Made by a program: the position numbers and the translations under genes
Source of the DNA: Bifidobacterium saimiriisciurei
Lineage (GTDB): Bacteria; Actinomycetota; Actinomycetes; Actinomycetales; Bifidobacteriaceae
Assembly (NCBI RefSeq): GCF_010667655.1
Contig: NZ_WHZU01000001.1
Location: 1-64,000, forward strand
Length of the DNA: 64,000 nucleotides
Reading direction: 5' to 3'
Shown: positions 1 to 7,626 of the stretch, piece after piece
How the letters are laid out: each line of letters starts with the position of its first letter
How positions within the stretch are numbered: the first letter of the stretch is position 1
Notes under the pieces: generated by a model
Told to the model about the DNA's origin: nothing
Databases searched by the model: none
The model's input: the letters and a program-made list of their open reading frames with translations, nothing else

Positions 1-167
1 CGGCCTCGAGCAGACGCTTGGCGGCGCCTGAATCCTTGCCGTCCCCGCCACGCTTCGTTCCGCCGAGCGAGGAGAAGAAGACCGACAAGGCCGATGCCGC
101 GAAAACCGGCGGCGACAAGGCCGACAAGAACCACGATGTGAAGGATACGAAGGAGAACGACCGATGA
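1..167 (+). CDS. ftsE: C-terminal tail of cell-division ATPase FtsE (partial)
   Basis: The frame is open from base 3 and ends at a TGA (165-167) that overlaps the ftsX ATG, the tight coupling usual for ftsE-ftsX. Only about 54 residues are visible. They are rich in Lys, Asp, Glu and Ala and look disordered; no ABC motif lies inside the window. The assignment rests on position and overlap with ftsX. A charged C-terminal extension after the ABC domain is plausible for an actinobacterial FtsE, but this tail alone does not prove identity. Confidence 0.6.
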   Translation, partial: ASSRRLAAPESLPSPPRFVPPSEEKKTDKADAAKTGGDKADKNHDVKDTKENDR

Positions 168-1087
168 GATTCCGTTTCGTCCTGTCGGAGACATGGACCA
201 GCATCAAGCGCAACGGTTCCATGATCCTTTCGGTGATGCTCGTCACCTTCATCTCGTTCCTGTTCATCGGCGCATCCGGCCTCATGCAGGCGCAGATCAC
301 CAAGGCCAAGGGCGACTGGTACGACAAGGTCGAGGTAGTGGTGTGGCTCTGCCCGGACGGCACCAGCCAGTCGGCCAACTGCGCCACCGGCAAGGCGCCG
401 ACCACCGATGAGATCATCGACATCCAGAACACCATCAAGGACGAGCTGCACAGCGACGTCTCCAAGATCACGTACGTGAGCAAGGACCAGTTCTACAAGG
501 ACACGTTCGTCAAGCAGTATCCGGGCGGCGTGTATCAGGGCCGTACGCTCACAGCGGACGACATGCAGGCGTCATTGCGCTTGAAGCTTACGAATCCGGA
601 GAAATACCAGCAGGTCTCCGAGGTGCTTTCCGGCAAGAAGGGCGTCGAGGAGGTGCAGGACCAGCGGCAGATCTTCGACCCCGTGTTCGCCGTGCTCAAC
701 CGCGGCACCGTGGTGACGGTCGTGCTCGCCGCCGTGATGGTGCTTGTGGCCATCATGCTTACGGGAACCACGATTCGCATGTCCGCCGCGTCGCGCAAGA
801 ACGAGACGGAGATTATGCGCCTCGTCGGCGCCTCGAACTGGATCATCCAGCTGCCGTTCATTCTCGAGGGCGTCATCGCCTCGCTGCTTGGGTCCATCCT
901 CTCATGCGTGGCGCTCGGCGGCATCGTGGAGGTGTTCGTCACCGGTTGGCTGGCGAAGACGGTCACGTGGATGCCGTTCGTCAACCTGACGACGGTGCTC
1001 ATGGTCTCGCCGGCGCTGATCGGCGGCGCCGTGCTCCTGTCCATCGTCGCCTCGCTCATCTCGCTGCGCCGCTACCTCAAGGCCTAG
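164..1087 (+). CDS. ftsX: Cell-division membrane protein FtsX
   Basis: Predicted 307-residue integral membrane partner of FtsE. The FtsEX complex transmits ATP hydrolysis through the membrane to activate septal peptidoglycan hydrolases. The sequence shows the FtsX layout: a short cytoplasmic N-terminus, TM1 at about residues 20-40, an extracellular domain at about 42-180 with two cysteines (63, 73), then three more helices near 182-202, 227-257 and 275-300 forming the FtsX/MacB permease domain. The ATG overlaps the stop of the upstream frame. The next gene encodes a secreted coiled-coil/CHAP protein, the expected kind of FtsEX-controlled hydrolase. Confidence 0.95.
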   Translation: MRFRFVLSETWTSIKRNGSMILSVMLVTFISFLFIGASGLMQAQITKAKGDWYDKVEVVVWLCPDGTSQSANCATGKAPTTDEIIDIQNTIKDELHSDVSKITYVSKDQFYKDTFVKQYPGGVYQGRTLTADDMQASLRLKLTNPEKYQQVSEVLSGKKGVEEVQDQRQIFDPVFAVLNRGTVVTVVLAAVMVLVAIMLTGTTIRMSAASRKNETEIMRLVGASNWIIQLPFILEGVIASLLGSILSCVALGGIVEVFVTGWLAKTVTWMPFVNLTTVLMVSPALIGGAVLLSIVASLISLRRYLKA

Positions 1088-1173
1088 CGAAAGTCAAGCC
1101 GGACGTTAGAATCGAACAAAGGGCTTTCAGGCGAATGCAGTACGATGGGGTGCCTGAAGCGTAAGGAGACGAT

Positions 1174-2649
1174 ATGACTATGTTGCGTACGAGCACCAAA
1201 GCCATCGGCATCATGGCGTGCCTCGGACTGACGCTGTCGATGGCCGTGGTGAACATCGCGGCGCCGGCACCGCAGGCCGCCGCGGCAACGCCGTCGTATA
1301 GCCAGCTGGCGCAGAGCAAGGCGAAGAAGCAGTCGCTGCAGAGCAAGCTCAGCGGCGTGAACTCCGCCTTGGCGCAGAAGATCATCGAACTCGACGATCT
1401 GACCAACAATCAGATCCCGGCCGCGCAGAAGGCCGCGAACGAGGCCGCCGACGCGGCCGAATCCGCGCAGGAGGAGGCCAACGCCGCGTCCGCCCGCCTC
1501 GAGGCCGCGCAGAAGGACAAGTCGGATCTCGAGAAGAAGATCAAGGAGACCGGCGAGGACTACGACGACGCGCACGCCGCCGTCGCCGAACTGGCCCGAG
1601 ACAGCTTCCACGGCTCCGCGGCCTCCGACACGATGAGCATGGTCACCGGCGCGAAGAACACCGACGACTTCATCAAGTCGATGCAGTCGTCCGCGGCCGT
1701 CACCCGCTCCGAGTCGAACGCCGCGAACGACGCCGCCAACGCGCAGAGCACGCAGATGAACCGCAAGGACCGTCTCGCCGCCATCGAAAAGCAGATCACC
1801 GAGCTCAAGACGCAGGCCGAGTCCGACGCCGCCGCCGCGCAGAAGGCCGCCGCCAACGCGCAGGCCAAGACCGAGCAGCTCAACGCCCTGCGTGACAAGG
1901 GCACCTCGCAGCGCACCTACCTGGAGTCGCAGCAGAGCCAGCTCAAGTCCGCCACGGCCAAGGAAGCCGCGCAGATCGTGCTCCTGCAGTCGCAGATCGA
2001 CTCCTACAACCGTCAGCTCGCCGCCCAGAAGCCGAGCGCCCAGCAGCAGATCACCGCGAACAGCGGCGCCCAGGGCAGCACGCGTCCGTCCGGCAGCAGC
2101 TCCAGCAGCTCGAGCCGTCCCTCCACCAGCACGAACACGAGCCGTCCGTCGAACAGCAACAGCAGTCATTCATCGTCCTCGTCCAGCCGTCCGTCGAACA
2201 GCGGCTCGTCGTCGAACAGCAGCTCCAGGCCCTCCGGCATGAACTATTCCGTGCCCGGCAACTGCCCGCAGGGTTCGACCTACTGCTACGGCCACGCCAC
2301 CGGCAACGTCGGCAACGCCTACCCGTGGAGCCAGTGCACCTGGTGGTCCTACATCCGTCGCGGTCAGCTCAGGCTGCCGGTCGGCTCCTACCTCGGCAAC
2401 GGCCAGGACTGGGGCAACTCGGCCAGGCGCCTCGGCTACTACGTGAACAACACGCCGCACGTGGGCGCCGTCATGGTGTTCCGTGCCGGCCAGGACGGCC
2501 ACAGCCCCATCTACGGCCATGTGGCGATCGTCGAACGCATCAACTCCGACGGTTCGGTGTTCGTCTCCGAAGGTGGCTCCATCTGGCAGGGCAACGTCCA
2601 CTACGACACCCTGTACGATCCCTACGACCACCAGTACGTCCACTACTGA
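1174..2649 (+). CDS. Secreted coiled-coil CHAP-domain peptidoglycan hydrolase (PcsB-like)
   Basis: A 491-residue exported protein. An N-terminal signal peptide (about residues 1-38, ending in an Ala-rich AXA region) is followed by a long Ala/Lys/Glu/Gln coiled coil (about 40-285), a Ser/Pro/Asn-rich linker (about 290-355) and a C-terminal CHAP amidase/endopeptidase domain. The likely catalytic Cys is residue 388 in QCTWW and the likely His is residue 449 in YGHVAIV. The start has a good ribosome site (AAGGAG, 1163-1168). The coiled coil plus CHAP design matches streptococcal PcsB, which is activated by FtsEX. Direct adjacency to ftsX makes the same role likely here, but that is inference. Confidence 0.88.
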   Translation: MTMLRTSTKAIGIMACLGLTLSMAVVNIAAPAPQAAAATPSYSQLAQSKAKKQSLQSKLSGVNSALAQKIIELDDLTNNQIPAAQKAANEAADAAESAQEEANAASARLEAAQKDKSDLEKKIKETGEDYDDAHAAVAELARDSFHGSAASDTMSMVTGAKNTDDFIKSMQSSAAVTRSESNAANDAANAQSTQMNRKDRLAAIEKQITELKTQAESDAAAAQKAAANAQAKTEQLNALRDKGTSQRTYLESQQSQLKSATAKEAAQIVLLQSQIDSYNRQLAAQKPSAQQQITANSGAQGSTRPSGSSSSSSSRPSTSTNTSRPSNSNSSHSSSSSSRPSNSGSSSNSSSRPSGMNYSVPGNCPQGSTYCYGHATGNVGNAYPWSQCTWWSYIRRGQLRLPVGSYLGNGQDWGNSARRLGYYVNNTPHVGAVMVFRAGQDGHSPIYGHVAIVERINSDGSVFVSEGGSIWQGNVHYDTLYDPYDHQYVHY

Positions 2650-2696
2650 TCCAATAGGGTCGTGATGCAGGACGCAAGTCCGCACCAGCGTTCGCC

Positions 2697-2729
2697 GATG
2701 GCGGGAATCCACGCAGGATTCCCGCCATC
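2697..2729 (+). terminator. Hairpin after CHAP gene
   Basis: A perfect 14-bp inverted repeat (GATGGCGGGAATCC, 5-nt loop, and its complement) lies 48 bp after the CHAP stop codon and upstream of smpB. No strong T-run follows. Confidence 0.6.
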
Positions 2730-2823
2730 GTTGCGTTCACGCTACTATGGACCGATAGCACCGACGCAGCCGTAGGGCTCGAAGACGCAGGGAAGACGAT
2801 ACAACAGAGGGAAGGAGGACCGT

Positions 2824-3324
2824 ATGGCGGCAAAGCAGACCAAGCAGGACAAGAGGGAACAGGGCGCCAAGCCGATCGCCGTGAACCGCAGGGCGCGGCA
2901 CGACTACGAGATCGAGGACAGGCTCGAGGCAGGCATCGTGCTCTCGGGCACGGAGGTGAAGTCGCTGCGCGAGGGGCGCGCATCGCTCGCCGAGGCGTTC
3001 GTGAGCATCGACCGCCGGGGTGAGATCTGGCTGGAGAACGCGAACATCCCCGAGTACCTCAACGGCACGTGGACCAACCACGCGCCCAAGCGCAAGCGCA
3101 AGCTGCTGCTGCACGCCCAGCAGATCGAGAAGCTCGCCCGCCAGATTCAGGCGAAGGGCTACACCATCGTGCCGCTGAGCCTGTATTTCAAGGACGGCCG
3201 TGTGAAGGTCGAGATCGCGCTGGCGCGGGGCAAGCGCGAGTTCGACAAGCGCCAGGCGTTGCGCGAGGCACAGGACAAGCGCGAGGCGCAGCGCGAGATG
3301 CGCCTCCGTAACATGCGCCATTAG
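2824..3324 (+). CDS. smpB: SsrA-binding protein SmpB
   Basis: SmpB binds tmRNA and delivers it to stalled ribosomes for trans-translation. The 166-residue product has the hallmarks of the family: an N-terminal basic stretch, then [28 protein letters not shown], the NIPEY and KRKRKLLLH segments, and a basic C-terminal tail. Length and order fit the family. A ribosome site (GAAGGAGG) precedes the ATG. No tmRNA gene was recognised next to it. Confidence 0.97.
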   Translation: MAAKQTKQDKREQGAKPIAVNRRARHDYEIEDRLEAGIVLSGTEVKSLREGRASLAEAFVSIDRRGEIWLENANIPEYLNGTWTNHAPKRKRKLLLHAQQIEKLARQIQAKGYTIVPLSLYFKDGRVKVEIALARGKREFDKRQALREAQDKREAQREMRLRNMRH

Positions 3325-3344
3325 ATTTGGCGTTACCGACCGTT

Positions 3345-3359
3345 TACTATGGCAGTATG
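3345..3359 (+). promoter_or_regulatory. Leaderless promoter of the first binding-protein gene
   Basis: A TACTAT -10 box (3345-3350) ends 6 nt before the ATG at 3357, and no ribosome site is visible. This is the spacing seen for leaderless actinobacterial transcripts, and it supports the ATG over the upstream in-frame TTG at 3327. Confidence 0.5.
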
Positions 3360-4271
3360 CGAAGACTGAAGATGATGCTTGCGGCCGTCGTGGCCGCGAC
3401 GATGATGGTGCCGCTCGCGGCGTGCGGCACCAGCGACGCCACCGATTCCGACCCCGACATCGCGCGCAGCTACGACGTCGGCCATATCCAGAAGGACGAG
3501 AAGATCGCCGCGATGCTGCCGGAATCCATCACCAAGGACGGCAAGCTCTCCGTCGGCGTCAACGTCACCTATGCGCCTGCCGAATTCCTGGCCTCCGACG
3601 GCAAGACGTCCGTCGGCTACGAAATCGATTTGGACAAGGCGCTTGCCAAGGTGTTCGGGCTCGACCTCGACATCGAGAACGCCACCTTCGACACCATCAT
3701 CCCCTCGGTCGGCTCGAAATACGACCTGGGCATCTCCGGCTTCACCGTGAACAAAGACCGTATGGACGCGGTCGACTTCGTCACCTACGCCAAGGCCGGC
3801 CTCACCTTCGCCGTGCGCAAGGGCAACCCCACGCATGCGGACCCGAAGCAGCTGTGCGGCACACGCGTCTCCGTGCAGGTGGGCGTCGTCGCCGAAACCG
3901 AGATGTACAAGGCGCAGGACGCCTGCAAGGCCGCCGGCAAGGAACGCATCGAGATCCTGCCGTACCGCAACCAGACCGACGTGACCACGGCGCTGATCGC
4001 CGGCCGCGTGGACCTCATGTACGCCGATACGCCAGTCTCCGGCTATGCCGTCGCCCAGACCGACGGCCAGCTGCAGACGCTCGGCGAGAACGAGGGCGTG
4101 CAGCCGATGGGCATCGCCGTGCAGAAGGGCGACGAGCGGACCGTGAAGGCGGTGAAGGCGGCGCTCGAGAAGCTCATGGCCGACGGCACATACAAGGCCA
4201 TCATGAAGACGTGGGGCGTGGAGAACGTCATGATCGACAGGCCCGAGGTCAATCCCAAGGTCGACGCGTAA
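3357..4271 (+). CDS. ABC transporter substrate-binding lipoprotein (polar amino acid, family 3), copy 1
   Basis: Predicted 304-residue extracellular solute receptor for an amino-acid importer. It begins with a lipoprotein signal peptide ending in the lipobox LAAC. The bacterial solute-binding family 3 fold follows, with recognisable segments AEFLASDGKTSVGYEIDL, DTIIPSVGSKYDLGISGFT and TALIAGRVDLMYADTP. ATG 3357 is chosen because it starts the lipoprotein signal directly and has a leaderless -10 box upstream. The TTG at 3327 would add ten unlikely residues. A close paralogue follows at 4428, then a permease and an ATPase. The substrate cannot be read from sequence; glutamate/glutamine-type or other polar amino acids are most likely. 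Confidence 0.9.
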   Translation: MRRLKMMLAAVVAATMMVPLAACGTSDATDSDPDIARSYDVGHIQKDEKIAAMLPESITKDGKLSVGVNVTYAPAEFLASDGKTSVGYEIDLDKALAKVFGLDLDIENATFDTIIPSVGSKYDLGISGFTVNKDRMDAVDFVTYAKAGLTFAVRKGNPTHADPKQLCGTRVSVQVGVVAETEMYKAQDACKAAGKERIEILPYRNQTDVTTALIAGRVDLMYADTPVSGYAVAQTDGQLQTLGENEGVQPMGIAVQKGDERTVKAVKAALEKLMADGTYKAIMKTWGVENVMIDRPEVNPKVDA

Positions 4272-4275
4272 GGCA

Positions 4276-4305
4276 TCGGCTCCCCTTGGCCATGAGGGGA
4301 GCCGA
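4276..4305. repeat. GGCTCCCC palindrome, copy 1
   Basis: TCGGCTCCCC and its complement separated by about 10 nt, just after the stop of the first binding protein. One of six related palindromes in the window, all lying in intergenic DNA close to gene ends. It may act as a terminator. Confidence 0.7.
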
Positions 4306-4427
4306 CGGGATGGCGCGGTTCGAGTTTGGCTGGTGTCCATAAAAGTTTGGTTGGTAACCTGCTCGTGACATTGCGAACTTACTTTCGGTAATCGGTTAGG
4401 AAATGAACTTTCCGAGAGGAAGAAACA

Positions 4428-5366
4428 ATGTCACTCACCACTCGAATCAAGGCCATCGCCGCGGCCACGCTCGCCGCGGCCACGCTGTTCTCCATGGCCG
4501 CGTGCGGCACGTCGGACTCCTCGTCCGACTCGTCGTCCGACAGCTCGTCCAAGTCCTCGACGCAGGGCTTCGACACCAGCTCCATCAAGAAGGACGACGA
4601 GCTCGCCGCCATGCTGCCCGACTCCATCAAGGGCGACGGCGTGCTCAAGGTCGGCACCGACACCTCGTACGCCCCGGCCGAGTTCCTCGCCGAGGACGGC
4701 AAGACGCCCGTCGGGTTCGATGTGGACCTGACCAAGGCGCTGGCCGCCGAGTTCGGCCTCAAGCCCGAGACCACCACCGCCACCTTCGACTCCATCATCC
4801 CGTCCGTCGGCTCCAAGTACGACATCGGCATCTCCTCGTTCACCGTCACCAAGGAACGTCTCCAGGCCGTCGACTTCGTCACCTACTTCAAGGCCGGCTC
4901 CACGTTCGTCGTGAAGAAGGGCAACCCCTCGAAGATCGACAGTTCCGACCTGTGCGGCAAGAAGGTGGCCGTCCAGACCGGCACCACGCAGGAGGAGGAG
5001 ATCAACAAGGCCAACGACGCATGCAAGGCCGCCGGCAAGAGCGGCATCGACATCCAGTCGTCCAAGCTGCAGACCGACGTGACCACGGCCGTCGCCTCCG
5101 GCAAGGCCGACATCTTCTACGCCGACACCCCCGTCGCCGGCTACGCCATCAAGCAGACCGGCGACACGCTCGAGGCCCTCGGCGAGGACGTCGGCGTGAC
5201 CCCCGAGGCCATCGCCATCAAGAAGGGCGACACCAAGACCGCCGAGGCCATGCAGAAGGCCGTGCAGAAGCTCATGGACGACGGCACCTACAAGAAGATC
5301 CTCGACACGTGGGGAGTCTCCTCCGGCGCCATCGACAAGGCCGAAATCAACCCCGCCGCCGAATAA
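4428..5366 (+). CDS. ABC transporter substrate-binding lipoprotein (polar amino acid, family 3), copy 2
   Basis: A 312-residue paralogue of the preceding gene. It has a lipoprotein signal ending in MAAC, a Ser/Asp-rich spacer (about residues 27-42) and the same family 3 core with GVLKVGTDTSYAPAEFLAED, FDSIIPSVGSKYDIGISSFT and VASGKADIFYADTP. A ribosome site (GAGGAAG) precedes the ATG. Two receptors feeding one permease/ATPase pair would widen or tune substrate range. A hairpin lies between this gene and the permease, as if to give more receptor than channel. The exact amino acid is unknown. Confidence 0.92.
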   Translation: MSLTTRIKAIAAATLAAATLFSMAACGTSDSSSDSSSDSSSKSSTQGFDTSSIKKDDELAAMLPDSIKGDGVLKVGTDTSYAPAEFLAEDGKTPVGFDVDLTKALAAEFGLKPETTTATFDSIIPSVGSKYDIGISSFTVTKERLQAVDFVTYFKAGSTFVVKKGNPSKIDSSDLCGKKVAVQTGTTQEEEINKANDACKAAGKSGIDIQSSKLQTDVTTAVASGKADIFYADTPVAGYAIKQTGDTLEALGEDVGVTPEAIAIKKGDTKTAEAMQKAVQKLMDDGTYKKILDTWGVSSGAIDKAEINPAAE

Positions 5367-5457
5367 CGCGGCGGCCGACCGGCGGCGAACGCCGTCGGAC
5401 TCCCGTTTGCCCGAATCCCGGTGATTTTCCGAGCGGATTCGTGAAAACGGAATCATC

Positions 5458-5498
5458 GTCATCCAAGATGCCACCCATCGGGTAGTGTCTTGGATGAC
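5458..5498 (+). terminator. Intra-operon hairpin between binding protein and permease
   Basis: An 11-bp perfect stem (GTCATCCAAGA / TCTTGGATGAC) with an inner ACCC/GGGT pair. It lies between the second receptor gene and the permease, with no clear T-run. It probably sets receptor-to-permease ratio by partial termination or 3' end protection. Confidence 0.55.
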
Positions 5499-5535
5499 TC
5501 CGTTGTATTAGTGGAAAGAGAAGAAAGCCGTAATC

Positions 5536-6519
5536 ATGGCAGCGAAGAACACAGAATCAGACGGGCTGAACATCCCCAACCGGATCAACGCCCTGCCCGT
5601 GCGACGCATCGGACCCGTCGTCGCCGGCGTCATCGTGGCGCTCCTTGCGGCCATGCTGGTGTACGGCATGGTCACCAACGAGCGGTTCGAATGGGACGTC
5701 GTGTGGAAGTACCTCTTCAATGAGAACGTGCTGGCCGGCATCGGCTGGACGCTGTGGATCACCGTGCTCTCCATGGTCATCGCCACCGTGCTCGCCGTGA
5801 TCCTCGCCATCATGCGCAAGTCCATCAACCCAGTGCTGCGCGGCGTGAGCTGGTTCTTCATCTGGTTCTTCCGCGGAACCCCTGTGTACACCCAGCTGGT
5901 GTTCTGGGGCCTGTTCTCCGTGCTCGTGCCCAAGCTCGGTCTCGGCATTCCGTTCACGTCCATCGAATTCTGGTCCATCGACTCGCAGAACGTCGTCACC
6001 GCGTTCCGTGCGGCCGTCATCGGCCTGGCGCTCAACGAAGCCGCCTATCTTTCCGAGATCGTGCGCGCCGGCCTCGAGGCCGTCGACCCCGGCCAGGCCG
6101 AGGCCGCCGAGGCGCTCGGCATGCGCCGTTCGCTCATCATGCGCCGCATCATCCTGCCGCAGGCCATGCGCATCATCATCCCGCCGACCGGCAACGAGAC
6201 CATCGGCATGCTCAAGACCACGTCCCTCGTGCTGGCCGTGCCGTTCACGCTCGACCTGCAGTTCGCCACGAACGCCATCGCCAACCGCATATACAAGCCT
6301 ATCCCGCTGCTCATCGTGGCCTGCTTCTGGTACCTGCTCATCACCTCCGTGCTGATGGTCATCCAGTCCAGGCTCGAAAAGTACTTCGGCAAGGGCTTCG
6401 AGGCCCGCCCGATCGGCACCAAGGGCAAGCAGACGCCGCTGCCCGGCAAGACCGACGGCGAACCCAAGGACGACGTGCACAAGACGAATCAGGCCACCAT
6501 GGTCGGATTGAACGCGTGA
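5536..6519 (+). CDS. Amino-acid ABC transporter permease
   Basis: A 327-residue membrane protein of the HisM/GltK-type permease family (His/Glu/Gln/Arg/opine group). Helices begin near residue 25. The cytoplasmic coupling (EAA) motif is visible as [20 protein letters not shown] followed by [11 protein letters not shown], the site that contacts the ATPase. A hydrophilic tail of about 45 residues follows the last helix. It is 14 bp upstream of the ATPase gene, so the two are co-translated. A hairpin separates it from the two receptor genes, which probably belong to the same operon. Confidence 0.93.
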   Translation: MAAKNTESDGLNIPNRINALPVRRIGPVVAGVIVALLAAMLVYGMVTNERFEWDVVWKYLFNENVLAGIGWTLWITVLSMVIATVLAVILAIMRKSINPVLRGVSWFFIWFFRGTPVYTQLVFWGLFSVLVPKLGLGIPFTSIEFWSIDSQNVVTAFRAAVIGLALNEAAYLSEIVRAGLEAVDPGQAEAAEALGMRRSLIMRRIILPQAMRIIIPPTGNETIGMLKTTSLVLAVPFTLDLQFATNAIANRIYKPIPLLIVACFWYLLITSVLMVIQSRLEKYFGKGFEARPIGTKGKQTPLPGKTDGEPKDDVHKTNQATMVGLNA

Positions 6520-6533
6520 GTGGAGGCAACGAA

Positions 6534-7313
6534 ATGACGACAACGAACATCGCGGTCAAGGCCACGCAGGTGCACAAGGCCTTCGGATCCCTCCACGTGC
6601 TCAAGGGCGTGGACCTCACCGTCGAAACCGGCACCGTCACCGTGATTCTCGGCCCCTCCGGCTCCGGCAAGTCCACGCTGCTGCGTCTCATCAACCAGCT
6701 CGAGACGCTCACCGGCGGCCGCATCGAGGTCGACGGCGAGATGATCGGCTACAAGGAGGTCACGAGGAACGGCCAGACCGTGCTCCAGACCCTCGACGAC
6801 AAGGACATCGCACGCCAGCGCGCCAAGCTCGGCATGGTGTTCCAGAAGTTCAACCTGTTCCCGCACATGACCGCCCTCGAAAACGTGATGGAGGCGCCTG
6901 TTCACGTGGCGCACATGCCGAAGGACAAGGCGCGCAACGAGGCCATCGAGGAGCTCAACCGCGTGGGCATGGGCGAACGCCTCAACTACTATCCGATGCA
7001 GCTTTCCGGCGGCCAGCAGCAGCGCGTGGCCATCGCACGCGCCCTCGCCATGCATCCCGACATCATGCTCTTCGACGAGCCGACCTCGGCGCTCGACCCC
7101 GAACTCGTGGGCGAGGTGCTGAACGTCATGCGTTCGCTCGCCCAGGCCGGCATGACCATGATCTGCGTGACCCATGAGATCGGCTTCGCCCGCGAGGTCG
7201 CCGACCAGATCGTGTTCATGGACGGCGGCGTGGTCGTGGAGAAGGGCGGCCCTGAAATCATCGACAACCCCAAGGAACCCCGTTTCAAGGACTTCCTCAA
7301 CCACGTGCTCTAG
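6534..7313 (+). CDS. Amino-acid ABC transporter ATP-binding protein
   Basis: A 259-residue ATPase of the GlnQ/HisP type that powers the importer. Visible motifs are Walker [10 protein letters not shown], signature LSGGQQQR, Walker [15 protein letters not shown] and the H-loop VTHE. ATG 6534 is chosen because it has a ribosome site (GTGGAGG) and puts the Walker A at the usual distance from the N-terminus. A longer open frame upstream overlaps the permease and is not coding. The region near residues 70-85 carries a short insertion common in some actinobacterial GlnQ proteins. Confidence 0.95.
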   Translation: MTTTNIAVKATQVHKAFGSLHVLKGVDLTVETGTVTVILGPSGSGKSTLLRLINQLETLTGGRIEVDGEMIGYKEVTRNGQTVLQTLDDKDIARQRAKLGMVFQKFNLFPHMTALENVMEAPVHVAHMPKDKARNEAIEELNRVGMGERLNYYPMQLSGGQQQRVAIARALAMHPDIMLFDEPTSALDPELVGEVLNVMRSLAQAGMTMICVTHEIGFAREVADQIVFMDGGVVVEKGGPEIIDNPKEPRFKDFLNHVL

Positions 7314-7332
7314 CCCTCGTGGCCCGCTGCAT

Positions 7333-7428
7333 AGGGCTCCGGCATGCATTTCGCGACACACTCAAGGCCGTTCGGCCGGGAGGCTCCGCCTCCCAAGCCT
7401 ACGGTCGCGAAACGCATGCCGGAGCCCT
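7333..7428 (+). repeat. Three-helix repeat family R1, copy 1
   Basis: Most of the 313-bp gap between the ABC ATPase and glmS is this element. Outer arms AGGGCTCCGGCATGC and complement pair over 25 bp with one mismatch. Inside are the conserved GACACACTCAAG segment, a GGCCGTTCGGCC hairpin, a GGGAGGC-TCC-GCCTCCC hairpin and CTACGG. Copies 2 (23089) and 3 (31664) keep the core but have different, still self-complementary arms. The rest of the gap holds nothing I recognise until the glmS operator. Confidence 0.8.
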
Positions 7429-7593
7429 TGGTGTCTGCACCACCCAGCAGCGGCCGTCGCGGTCGTGGCAGATGCGGGAAGCCAGAAGCGCGGGCATAGC
7501 CGGGGTCGGGAAGAGACGAGATGATTTCGGGCGGGCGCGGGAGCGTGGGGGCGCCTTGTATAGGTTCGGCCAAGGTGGCGTTTTGCTTGGGGC

Positions 7594-7618
7594 GTATGCA
7601 ACATTCATTGCATACACT
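7594..7618. promoter_or_regulatory. Operator and leaderless promoter of glmS
   Basis: A perfect 8-bp inverted repeat, GTATGCAA-N6-TTGCATAC (7594-7615), overlaps the -10 box TACACT (7613-7618). That box ends 8 nt before the glmS ATG. A bound dimer would block the promoter. The regulator is unknown. Confidence 0.65.
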
Positions 7619-7626
7619 GGTTTTTC

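Noticed and set aside
1084..2169. Minus-strand 361-residue frame opposite the CHAP gene
   Set aside because: Gly/Arg/Leu-rich antisense shadow of a clear secreted protein.
2650..3356. tmRNA gene beside smpB
   Set aside because: No tRNA-like ends or tag-coding region found in the short gaps around smpB.
7429..7626. glmS ribozyme upstream of glmS
   Set aside because: No ribozyme core recognised, and the -10 box is only 8 nt from the ATG, leaving no room for a leader.
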